From Rhodopirellula sp. (GTDB taxonomy: Bacteria > Planctomycetota > Planctomycetia > Pirellulales > Pirellulaceae): 14,260 bases of DNA. Below, in pieces: positions 6,667 through 14,260 of this stretch; the first letter of the stretch is position 1; each line of letters starts with the position of its first letter. The DNA lies in the NCBI GenBank assembly GCA_002714565.1, contig PAXU01000113.1, forward strand, positions 1 through 14,260. Reading direction: 5' to 3'. The position numbers and the translations under genes were made by a program. The notes beneath the pieces are model-generated. The model was not told the origin of the DNA. It saw only the letters and a program-made list of their open reading frames with translations, and made no database searches.

Positions 6667-9600
6667 ATGCCAGCAACAGAACAAACATTACGTGACCAGA
6701 AGCGTCTGCACGTGGTATTTGGTATCTCGAGTGTGATATTGATCCTATCCACTGTGTGGATGTTTAAGGCGGATCATGATCGCCAGTGGAAGCAATACCA
6801 GTCCAAGGCACGTGATATCAATATTCAGATGTCGACATGGCGACAGCTGGAATTTGAAACGGCACAGGTTCTCAACGCTGAGGAAGAGGCAGGCGCCGTG
6901 TTAGATGCGGCTCTTATTACCCCGCCAGCTACGGAATTACTGGACGCTTTTGATGCTATCGCATCAAATCCGCCGCTTGAGATAATAGGTCTCGCAAAAG
7001 GTAGTGTTCCGGGTGACCCGCTGGTTGAACCTGACTTTGATTACGAGGCATTTTTAGCTCTCGTCGAACAATTATCAGTTCAGGATGGTGCTGAAGACGG
7101 TGCTACATCGACAGATGATTTAAAGGAAGTCAGGCGTGAGGTTTTAGCAACACTCGCGGGGGTTGTTAAAGATTTTAAGGATATTGAAGACCGATTGCTT
7201 GGCGAACTAAAATTCATGAGAGCCGGCTATGATGAGGCGCGTGCGAACGTTGGTCTCGGTGTTCGCGATGGTGTGGGGGCAGACGAACTCGCCGCTCGCC
7301 AAAAGCTGGTAGATGAAGAGAAAGAAGATATCGGAAGGCAGGAGGCGAATTATCAGGCGGTTTCCAACTCAAGAATCAAGCTAAATCGGATTCTTGGTGA
7401 TATCCAAACAGCAGAAAAGGATGCACAGCGTGAGCTGGATGCGGTGCTGGCTGACAAAAAACGTCTGCAGGCAGCCGTGAGCGATTTGCATTCATCATTC
7501 CTTGATGGTGGATTGCCTGGAAAAAGGTGGCTCGAATTGCCGGTGCTTGATGCGTTCAACTCGCCACTGAAGATCGAAAATAAGTGGTCGGACGATCTGG
7601 AGCAAAACTACAACTTCTCGATGGTTCGTCGGTTTGACAGATGTACCACCTGCCATCAGATGATGGAAAAATCACTACCAGGCGAAGCAACTGAGCCAGG
7701 GTTCGTTTCTGAGCGATTGGTGCAAATCGAGTTACCGATTCCACTGGTGGCTGAAACTGCAGAACCGGCAGAAGGTGTTGGTTACGAAGAACATCGCCAG
7801 AACCTGATTGCAGATATTTACGGTCTTCGGTTGGTGCCAAACGGCCTGATGGGAGACAAGGTTGTGGCTGTTAGTTTTGTTGAGCCAAGCAAGCCAGCTG
7901 CTCAGGCTCAGGTCGCCACTGAAGATGACGAGCAGTTGGCTGATCCGGGTGAGATTGCTGGAGCGATGCTCAAGTCCACTGGCTCTGTGAGTCCGGTATC
8001 TGCGAATTCGCTTCAACGACATACTCGTCATGGTCTGGAAGTCGGTGATGTTATTGTCTCGGTTGACGGAAATGTCGTAGAGACACCGGATGCACTGGCA
8101 AGAAGGTTGCTCAAGATACGACCGGATGCATATCTAGAAGATGAACTTACATTTGAACCGATCGTGCCAACCGTCACACTAACAGTGAAACGGGGCTTGT
8201 CGCATCCATTTGTAAGTCATCCGCGTCTGGACTTGTATGTTGGCTCGCTTAGCCCGCATAAAGTCAGTGATTTTGCCTGCACGATTTGTCATGAAGGGCA
8301 GGGTAGTGCTACGGACTTCGAGTGGGCATCACATACGCCCGATGATCCACTGGATCGAAAGCAATGGATTAAGAATTACGGATGGTTTGATAACGTTCAC
8401 TGGATTTATCCCCAGCATCCCAAGCGTTTCATAGAAAGCACTTGTCTGAAGTGCCATCACGATGTAACCGAACTTGAGCCAAGTGACCGGTTCCCGGAAG
8501 CTCCGGCTCCGAAGCTAATGAAGGGATATAACACCATTCGTAAGTTTGGATGTTATGGTTGCCACGAGGTGAATGGATTTGACGGTCCAAATAAGCGTGT
8601 TGGTCCGGATATGCGTGTAGAACCAAACACGTTTGCAGCAGCCCAGCAGATTCTGGCAACAACAGATGGCATTCCCGCGGAACATGTGGCGGCTCTGGGT
8701 GCAGTTGTGGAATCTCCGGAGAGTGACACAGTTCGCGAGAATCTCTACGCCTTACTGCTTAGGGATAAAGAAGTATCGGATGCTGACGGAGAAGAAACGG
8801 CCGTATTTAGCAAGGATACACACAGTAGGCTCACACCATTGTTTAAGGGGAGCGACACCCCCGGTGCGTTGCGAAAACCTGGTCCGAGTTTGCGATATAT
8901 CGGTAGCAAGGCAGAGGATGCATTCCTTTTTGATTGGATTGCAAAGCCCTCCAATTTCAGACCAAGCAGTCGGATGCCACAATTCTTTGGCCTGAATGAC
9001 CACATTAAGCGAGAACACGAAGAGACTGGTGGCGATCATCCTTACGACGATCCAGCAGAGCGATACGAGCCGATCGAGATCCTCGGCATTGTTGCCTATC
9101 TAAACAATTACTCACAGTCTTTTGACTTTTTAAGTTGGGAAGATGGCGTGCAGCCTGATGTGAGTCGAGGAAAGATTTCGTTTGAGGAACGTGGTTGTCT
9201 GGCATGTCACAGTCATAAAGACTTCCCGGATGTAGAAGATTTCCGAGCGGTAGACAGTATCGTTCAGGGTCCTGACCTTTCATACCTGTCGGCTAAATTT
9301 GGTGCTATCGATGCATCAGAGGAAGCATCGCTCGATTCCCAGCAACAGGTCAAGTGGCTGTACACGTGGATTCGTGAACCAACTCGCTATCACAAACGGA
9401 CGGTGATGCCGAATCTGTTCCTGGATGCTCATGACGTAACAACCGCTGAGGGTGAAGTGACAGGTCGTGTAGATCCGGCTCTTGATATCGTGGCCTATCT
9501 GCTTAGCGATGAAACTCACAACTGGTCGGTAGCTGATGGCAATCTAACGAGTGATGCAATCAGTGATACTGAGACAGCGAATCTGGATAGCTTGGTGGTT

Positions 9601-11496
9601 GAGCATTTGCAGAACGCATACTTTAGCTCGGTTGCCAGAGAGTACGCTCAAACTGGAATCCCATCGGATGAACGCAGCGTGAAGATTGCTGAGTCAGAAT
9701 TGCTGAACCCATCTGGTGAGAATCTGACGGTTGATCAGAAACTCCTTTACATCGGTCGCAAATCTATCGCGAAGTTTGGCTGCTATGGTTGCCACGATAT
9801 ACCCGGGTTTGAAGATGCGAAACCGATTGGTACCGGATTAGCTGACTGGGGACGTAAAGACCCGAGTAAGCTGGCGTTTGAACACATGCATGAATATCTG
9901 CATGGGGCACACGGCCATGGTGATGACCATTCTCACGAGAGTCATGAAGATGATTCACATGAGGATGCTGATGAGTCGCTACAGGGCGTACGCCAAAACA
10001 GCTACGTCAACGAACTGCCGGGATTCTTCGAGGAAGCTATTCTGGGTCATAATCGAACAGGGTTTATCTATCAAAAGCTGCGAGAGCCACGTAGTTTTGA
10101 TTACCACACTACCACCAACAAGAATTACAACGCTCGGTTGAGAATGCCGCTGTTCCCGTTCAGTACTGAAGATCGGGAAGCTGTAATTACATTCGTGCTT
10201 GGTCTGGTAGCTGAACCACCTCGTGAAAAGTACATGTATCGCCCATCAGAGCGTGATCGAGCGATTCAAGAAGGTGCTCGTATCATCGAGAAATATAACT
10301 GTAAAGGGTGTCATGTATTCGAAGCAGAGAAATGGTCGCTGGCGTTTGGGGAAGGTGACTTTGATCTGTCATCTGCGTCAGATTTCTATGACTTTGCGGA
10401 GGCTCATTTCCCCGAAGCAGATGTATCTGCTTCACTGGAGACGAATAAGCAGTCACAGCGTACGGCGGTAATTGAAGGCATGCCGGTCCTTGATGATGAG
10501 ACCGCATTGCCGCAATTATTCGATGCTGAGTTTACCCCGATCAAGTTCCCGATCTTTGAAGATCCCATTAGTCCCTCGGATGTTGCATTTACGCCATTCC
10601 AGCTTTGGTGGCCTGCCGTAGTTGACGGCGTTGTCATGCAAGCAGGGCAACGATTACCGGAGCTCGGACCTTCACAAGTTGTGGATCGTACACCGGCTGA
10701 TGGTGGAGATCTTGCCCGTTACTTGCTGCCAGGCGTGACCGCTCGCGAAAAACAATTTGGAAACCCACAGGCCAAGGGTGGTGAAGCTTGGGCTTGGGTG
10801 CCACCACCGCTGATAGGTCAGGGCGCCAAAGTGCAAACTGATTGGTTGCACGACTTCCTGTTGAATCCGTATCCGATTCGCCCGGCAGTTGTGTTACGCA
10901 TGCCGAAGTTCAATATGTCACCGGCGGAAGCAACAAAGATAGTGAATTACTTTGCTGCAAAGGATAATGTCGCTTATCCGTATGACTACAGTAAACAGGA
11001 AGATGTAAACATAATCACTGAGGCGGATGATCAGTACAACGCAACTTTGGTAACTCAGAACTTGATTGAGTCGCCCATTGCTGGTCGTCGTTTGGAAGAT
11101 GCGATGAAAATCATCACGAATCAGAACTTCTGTGTGAAGTGTCACATCGTGGGTGATTTTGAACCTGCCGGCTCTGATAAGGCGAAAGCACCGGATTTAG
11201 CTTTGATTTATAAGCGATTGCGACCGGAGTATTTGCGTCGTTGGATCGCCCGACCGAACTCAATCTTGCCGTACACGGCGATGCCTGTGAATATTCCAAT
11301 TGGTAAACCCGTTAGCCAGGATTTGTATCACGGTAGTGATCGAGAGCAAATCGATGCACTCGTGGATTTGCTGATGAATTACGATTTATATACGAGTGGA
11401 AACACTTCGATTACATCGCTTGTAGAAGAACAAAAAGCTGCACCGTCCGTAGAACCTGAGACGCCAACGGAAGCAGCGGCAGGAGCGGAAGAATAA
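6667..11496 (+). CDS. Giant membrane-anchored octahaem cytochrome c with coiled-coil, PDZ and His-rich segments
   Basis: This 1609-residue protein starts with a cytosolic tip and one membrane helix (about 15-33), so most of it should lie in the periplasm. A charged, probably coiled-coil stretch (about 175-285) follows. Eight CxxCH haem sites are seen at 326, 538, 593, 629, 844, 1039, 1212 and 1489. A PDZ-like domain at about 382-512 (G-L-E-V-G-D-V-I-V-S-V-D-G at 456) sits between haems 1 and 2. Haems 4-8 each have a later M-P motif as likely sixth ligand (M770, M914, M1160, M1412, M1539), mostly preceded by a W/L-x3-P segment, which points to repeated class I modules. Haems 1-3 lack this and may be bis-His. 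Nine His fall in residues 1073-1098. GGAG at 6651-6654 precedes the ATG. By position it probably replaces cytochrome c1/f as acceptor from the Rieske protein (inference). Confidence 0.94.
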   Translation: MPATEQTLRDQKRLHVVFGISSVILILSTVWMFKADHDRQWKQYQSKARDINIQMSTWRQLEFETAQVLNAEEEAGAVLDAALITPPATELLDAFDAIASNPPLEIIGLAKGSVPGDPLVEPDFDYEAFLALVEQLSVQDGAEDGATSTDDLKEVRREVLATLAGVVKDFKDIEDRLLGELKFMRAGYDEARANVGLGVRDGVGADELAARQKLVDEEKEDIGRQEANYQAVSNSRIKLNRILGDIQTAEKDAQRELDAVLADKKRLQAAVSDLHSSFLDGGLPGKRWLELPVLDAFNSPLKIENKWSDDLEQNYNFSMVRRFDRCTTCHQMMEKSLPGEATEPGFVSERLVQIELPIPLVAETAEPAEGVGYEEHRQNLIADIYGLRLVPNGLMGDKVVAVSFVEPSKPAAQAQVATEDDEQLADPGEIAGAMLKSTGSVSPVSANSLQRHTRHGLEVGDVIVSVDGNVVETPDALARRLLKIRPDAYLEDELTFEPIVPTVTLTVKRGLSHPFVSHPRLDLYVGSLSPHKVSDFACTICHEGQGSATDFEWASHTPDDPLDRKQWIKNYGWFDNVHWIYPQHPKRFIESTCLKCHHDVTELEPSDRFPEAPAPKLMKGYNTIRKFGCYGCHEVNGFDGPNKRVGPDMRVEPNTFAAAQQILATTDGIPAEHVAALGAVVESPESDTVRENLYALLLRDKEVSDADGEETAVFSKDTHSRLTPLFKGSDTPGALRKPGPSLRYIGSKAEDAFLFDWIAKPSNFRPSSRMPQFFGLNDHIKREHEETGGDHPYDDPAERYEPIEILGIVAYLNNYSQSFDFLSWEDGVQPDVSRGKISFEERGCLACHSHKDFPDVEDFRAVDSIVQGPDLSYLSAKFGAIDASEEASLDSQQQVKWLYTWIREPTRYHKRTVMPNLFLDAHDVTTAEGEVTGRVDPALDIVAYLLSDETHNWSVADGNLTSDAISDTETANLDSLVVEHLQNAYFSSVAREYAQTGIPSDERSVKIAESELLNPSGENLTVDQKLLYIGRKSIAKFGCYGCHDIPGFEDAKPIGTGLADWGRKDPSKLAFEHMHEYLHGAHGHGDDHSHESHEDDSHEDADESLQGVRQNSYVNELPGFFEEAILGHNRTGFIYQKLREPRSFDYHTTTNKNYNARLRMPLFPFSTEDREAVITFVLGLVAEPPREKYMYRPSERDRAIQEGARIIEKYNCKGCHVFEAEKWSLAFGEGDFDLSSASDFYDFAEAHFPEADVSASLETNKQSQRTAVIEGMPVLDDETALPQLFDAEFTPIKFPIFEDPISPSDVAFTPFQLWWPAVVDGVVMQAGQRLPELGPSQVVDRTPADGGDLARYLLPGVTAREKQFGNPQAKGGEAWAWVPPPLIGQGAKVQTDWLHDFLLNPYPIRPAVVLRMPKFNMSPAEATKIVNYFAAKDNVAYPYDYSKQEDVNIITEADDQYNATLVTQNLIESPIAGRRLEDAMKIITNQNFCVKCHIVGDFEPAGSDKAKAPDLALIYKRLRPEYLRRWIARPNSILPYTAMPVNIPIGKPVSQDLYHGSDREQIDALVDLLMNYDLYTSGNTSITSLVEEQKAAPSVEPETPTEAAAGAEE
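9883..9960 (+). other. Histidine/acid-rich segment inside the octahaem cytochrome
   Basis: Residues 1073-1098 of the multihaem protein contain nine His interspersed with Asp, Glu, Gly and Ser, including H-G-A-H-G-H-G-D-D-H-S-H-E-S-H. Such stretches commonly bind Zn, Cu or Ni. It lies in the module after haem 6 (C1039), before the M1160 ligand, as an insertion into an otherwise repeated cytochrome unit. A metal-buffering or copper-delivery role is only a guess. Confidence 0.8.
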
Positions 11497-11537
11497 ACAG
11501 ATTTGTAACCAACGGAATGGTTCAGAGTTGGATTGCA

Positions 11538-11543
11538 AGAGGA
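11538..11543 (+). promoter_or_regulatory. Shine-Dalgarno site that sets the start of the first cupredoxin-like gene
   Basis: AGAGGA lies nine bases before the ATG at 11553. It favours that ATG over the in-frame ATG at 11517, which has no comparable site and would put 12 extra residues in front of a clear signal peptide. Confidence 0.75.
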
Positions 11544-11552
11544 ATTAAAAAA

Positions 11553-12323
11553 ATGAAAAGAATTAACTCAACGATGTTCGTCGTTCTGACCTTGACGCTG
11601 ATGAGTTCCTCAGCAGTGGCAGAAGGTTGGGGGAACCTAAAGGTTCGTCTTGTCTTTGGTGGTGATGTGCCGGTACCAGCAAAGATCAATGTAAATAAAG
11701 ATGTCAACTTTTGTGGCAAGCATGGCCTGGTGGATGAAGGTTTGCTGGTAAACAAAGAGAATAAAGGGATCGCCAACGTCATCGTTTATGTGCGTGACAA
11801 GGGTGTATCCATTCATCCGTCATACGAATCGGATGATCCGATCATGGTGGACAATACAAAGTGTCGATTCTCACCGCACGTCACACCGGTTTGGACAAAG
11901 CGGACCTTGATGCTCAAGAATTCAGATCCCGTTGGGCACAACGTGAAGGTCGACACATTTCTGAATCCTCCGATCAATCCAGTGATTCCGTCAGGTGCCG
12001 CGTTAAAGCAGACCTATACCAAGACGGAACCGCTGCCAACGAAGATTAGCTGCTCGATCCATCCTTGGATGACCGGTTGGTTGGTTATCCGTGACAACCC
12101 CTATGTGGGTGTCGCTGACAAAAACGGATTGGTTGAGATCAAGAATATTCCGGCCGGTGAATTGGAATTCCAGTTTTGGCAGGAGAAAGTGGGATACGTT
12201 CGCGAAGTCGAGCTTGATGGCAAAACCGTTCTTTGGAACCGGGGACGCGTAAAGCTGACGATCGAAGATGGAGAAACCCTCGATCTTGGTGATGTAACCG
12301 TACCAGCAAAGCTGGTTAAGTAA
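11553..12323 (+). CDS. Secreted cupredoxin-like protein (methylamine-utilisation/plastocyanin type)
   Basis: This 256-residue protein has a Sec signal peptide (M-K-R-I-N-S, hydrophobic to about residue 20, likely cleaved after A-V-A at 23), so it is periplasmic. A type 1 copper set is visible: H129 in P-V-G-H-N-V, then C167, H170 and M173 in S-C-S-I-H-P-W-M-T-G-W, the C-x2-H-x2-M loop of cupredoxins. Upstream C54 and C103 could form a disulphide, and H109 (S-P-H-V) is conserved in the next gene. Residues about 184-230 (G-L-V-E-I-K-N-I-P-A-G) look like a small beta-sandwich of carboxypeptidase-regulatory type. It begins 56 nt after the octahaem gene, in the same operon. It probably moves electrons between cytochromes in the periplasm. 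Copper binding is inferred from the ligands only. Confidence 0.86.
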   Translation: MKRINSTMFVVLTLTLMSSSAVAEGWGNLKVRLVFGGDVPVPAKINVNKDVNFCGKHGLVDEGLLVNKENKGIANVIVYVRDKGVSIHPSYESDDPIMVDNTKCRFSPHVTPVWTKRTLMLKNSDPVGHNVKVDTFLNPPINPVIPSGAALKQTYTKTEPLPTKISCSIHPWMTGWLVIRDNPYVGVADKNGLVEIKNIPAGELEFQFWQEKVGYVREVELDGKTVLWNRGRVKLTIEDGETLDLGDVTVPAKLVK

Positions 12324-12369
12324 AACGTAATCAAAAGTGGATTCACGTACCTGATAAGTAATAAGACTC

Positions 12370-13281
12370 ATGATCAAGCAACTTGCATTCCTAACGCTGT
12401 TGATTGCTGTGGCCGGCTGTTCCCGAGAGCTGCCGGATCGAGTAGCTGTGGACTCAGAGAACGTGAATAACATCGCTGAAGCATTTACCGGCGGTGGTGA
12501 TGGCGGTCAGGTTCAAGAGGTTCTCCAGGAACCAACGGGTTGGCGTGATGTGCGATTCACTTTTAGAACCAGTGGTGATGTTACGATTCCCAGACTGACC
12601 GCAGCTGTGATTAACAAAGACGTTGGTGTATGTGCACCGGGTGGTGTTTTTCCAGCAAGCCGAAAACTTGTACTGGGAAATGGAAATGCAGTGCAGTTTG
12701 CGGCTGTGTATCTCGATATGCGTAACTTCCCGTTAGACAATGAAAAATGGGTGCATCCGGACTATGCGGCGGATGCGGATGCGACAATCGGTCCGTTTGA
12801 TCAGAAGAATTGTGTCTTCTTGAATCACGTATTTGCAATGCGTGCGAGCCAGAAGCTGCTGATCAAAAATAGTGATACGGTTGGACACAATACGAAGAGT
12901 GATGCTGCTCCAGGCAGTCCCAATGTCCAAATCGCCGCAGGTGGTGAGACACTTTATGATCCAGGTGGTAAAGCACCGCGCGGTGGGCCCGTATCGGTCT
13001 CGTGTAGTGCACATCCATGGATGAATGCATACTTCCTGATCCGTGAAGATCCTTACAACGGCATCTCCAATGAAGAAGGTGTTGTCGAACTGAAAAACGT
13101 TCCGACAGGAGTCGACCTTGAATTCCGTATTTGGCACGAGTTGCTCGGTAACGTTACTACGGCGCCAATCGTTGAATATGAGTTTAAAAAGGGAAAGCTA
13201 AATCTAAATCTTGAGCCTGGAGATGCACCGCTTGAGATTAATATTGAACTGGATGCTGCAAGATTACAGGGAGCACTGTAA
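12370..13281 (+). CDS. Cupredoxin-like lipoprotein, paralogue of the preceding gene
   Basis: This 303-residue protein has a lipobox V-A-G-C, so C17 should be lipidated and the protein held at a membrane. It shares the layout of the gene before it: C88 and C149 (matching C54 and C103), H153 (N-H-V), H173 in T-V-G-H-N-T, and C212-H215-M218 in S-C-S-A-H-P-W-M. It ends with the same G-V-V-E-L-K-N-V-P-T-G beta-sandwich segment. A Gly-rich linker (residues 41-47) follows the lipid anchor. The gap from the previous gene is 46 nt and the ribosome-binding site is weak. The pair arose by tandem duplication (inference from shared motifs and order), with one copy soluble and one anchored. Confidence 0.86.
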   Translation: MIKQLAFLTLLIAVAGCSRELPDRVAVDSENVNNIAEAFTGGGDGGQVQEVLQEPTGWRDVRFTFRTSGDVTIPRLTAAVINKDVGVCAPGGVFPASRKLVLGNGNAVQFAAVYLDMRNFPLDNEKWVHPDYAADADATIGPFDQKNCVFLNHVFAMRASQKLLIKNSDTVGHNTKSDAAPGSPNVQIAAGGETLYDPGGKAPRGGPVSVSCSAHPWMNAYFLIREDPYNGISNEEGVVELKNVPTGVDLEFRIWHELLGNVTTAPIVEYEFKKGKLNLNLEPGDAPLEINIELDAARLQGAL

Positions 13282-13355
13282 TCCAGGCTGTAGTCCCGAT
13301 AATGTTCAAACAAATCACCAAGACGAAAAACAACGAGATTGTATTGAGAAAGCAA

Positions 13356-14260
13356 ATGCAAAGCATGGAATCGGCAACGCGGACAACCAGCAGCGCGCTT
13401 TGGTGCGCACTGCTTTTGGTCGTATTGGCTGTCGCAGGCTGCGATGGTTCAGCTTATTTCCAATTCAATCATGCCTATCTGGATCGACAGGTAATCGATA
13501 TCAACAGCGGTCGACCGGATGACGCACAAATTGAGATTTCCGATGAGCAAGAGGAAAACGTCTCGGAGATTCTTGAAGCTGCATTTGGCACTCCGGATGC
13601 ACCAAAGATTCCAGGTGTCGAAGGAGCAGCAGCTCTATTGGATCAGGGATTCCTTGATATGGCCGCGGGTCCGGTTGGCCGACTCGAAGATGGCAGCCCG
13701 CGTGGACTGTATCGTCAACATTGTGCTCATTGCCATGGTGTCACCGGTGACGGAATGGGTCCGACGTCTGAATTTCTCAAGCCATACCCGCGCGACTATC
13801 GAAAAGGTGTTTTTAAGTTCAAACACACGGTGTTGGGTGCTAAGCCTCGTAAGGAAGATCTCAGGCAAGTGCTGATGGAGGGGATTCCTGGCACGGCTAT
13901 GCCGAGTTTCCGGGTTTATGACTCACAAGAACTAGATGCAATCATTGACTACGTAATCTATCTGGCAATTCGTGGTGATGTTGAACGTCAGCTTGAAGCC
14001 ACCATTCTTCAGAAAACAGCTGACGAAGATGGGAATCCGTTGCTCGCTGATACCAGTGCCGATGCAAGTGCTGAAGACAAAGAGGGTTTACTCGATGCCA
14101 AGGACATTATTACGGATGTGGTGGCGAGTTGGGCAGAAGCAAACGATTCACTTATGCCAACGACCAAGCCACCAGTAAATTGGCAAAGCGATGAGAATAT
14201 CGCTCTCGGTCGTGAGATCTTTCTAGGAACAGGTGGTTGTGTAGCCTGCCACGGAAAGAC
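13356..14260 (+). CDS. Cytochrome c lipoprotein, at least dihaem (3' end outside window)
   Basis: The frame stays open to the right edge, so the gene is partial. A signal peptide ends in V-A-V-A-G-C (C29 from the chosen start), a good lipobox, giving a lipid-anchored periplasmic protein. The first haem site is C-A-H-C-H-G-V-T-G-D-G-M-G (C123), with G-I-P-G-T-A-M-P-S-F downstream supplying a likely Met ligand. This is a class I cytochrome c domain like those paired with oxidases. A linker rich in Asp, Glu and Ala leads to a second site, C-V-A-C-H-G-K (C295), at the edge. I chose the ATG at 13356, which has GAGAAAG before it. ATG 13365 is close to it, and ATG 13302 would give a very long signal and has no ribosome-binding site. 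It follows the cupredoxin lipoprotein by 74 nt. Confidence 0.88.
   Translation, partial: MQSMESATRTTSSALWCALLLVVLAVAGCDGSAYFQFNHAYLDRQVIDINSGRPDDAQIEISDEQEENVSEILEAAFGTPDAPKIPGVEGAAALLDQGFLDMAAGPVGRLEDGSPRGLYRQHCAHCHGVTGDGMGPTSEFLKPYPRDYRKGVFKFKHTVLGAKPRKEDLRQVLMEGIPGTAMPSFRVYDSQELDAIIDYVIYLAIRGDVERQLEATILQKTADEDGNPLLADTSADASAEDKEGLLDAKDIITDVVASWAEANDSLMPTTKPPVNWQSDENIALGREIFLGTGGCVACHGK

Noticed and set aside
11517..11552. Earlier ATG at 11517 as start of the first cupredoxin-like gene
   Set aside because: It would place 12 residues before a clean signal peptide, and the strong AGAGGA site matches the ATG at 11553 instead.
13211..13875. Plus-strand frames at 13211-13522 and 13519-13875
   Set aside because: They overlap the lipoprotein cytochrome c in another frame. 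The frame with the lipobox and CAHCH is the real one and stays open to the window edge.

Overview
The window reads as a bacterial chromosome segment, most probably from a planctomycete. That placement is an inference from gene content and protein style: a RecG C-terminus of the FPGYVCVF type, very long multihaem c-type cytochromes with KFGCYGCH modules and a PDZ domain, and a Rieske protein with a long Ala/Pro-rich cytosolic tail. No rRNA, tRNA, mobile element or CRISPR array is visible.

Layout. Bases 1-660 are the 3' end of recG on the plus strand. It converges on a minus-strand pair, purD followed by rnhA (2444 down to 676), which are ordinary housekeeping genes. Bases 2445-3096 carry no convincing protein gene but are rich in inverted repeats. 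They include a nested hairpin at about 2661-2746, a roughly 120-nt segment at 2819-2941 that folds on paper into a closed structure ending in a T-run, and a perfect 18-bp palindrome of CRP/FNR/HcpR type at 2965-2982.

From 3097 to the right edge, seven plus-strand genes separated by only 46-107 nt form a probable respiratory operon. In order they encode a Rieske iron-sulphur protein with a repeat-bearing cytosolic tail, a cytochrome b6-type subunit that keeps the cysteine used for haem c(n)/c(i), and a 448-residue subunit-IV-like membrane protein with extra helices. Next come a 1609-residue membrane-anchored octahaem cytochrome c with PDZ and His-rich segments, a secreted cupredoxin-like protein, a paralogous cupredoxin-like lipoprotein, and a cytochrome c lipoprotein cut off by the window edge.

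How they may work together (inference). The Rieske, cytochrome b and subunit-IV-like proteins form a b6-type quinol oxidising complex. The octahaem protein takes the place of cytochrome c1/f and spreads electrons across the periplasm. The cupredoxin pair and the lipoprotein cytochrome c could then carry electrons to an oxidase or reductase that would lie beyond the right edge. The palindrome suggests control by a CRP/FNR-family regulator.

The most unusual items are the repeated S-V-D-D-I-L-A-A-A-R motif in the Rieske tail, the octahaem/PDZ/His-rich protein built from at least five repeated cytochrome modules, the tandem secreted and lipid-anchored cupredoxin-like proteins, and the unidentified structured RNA candidate upstream.
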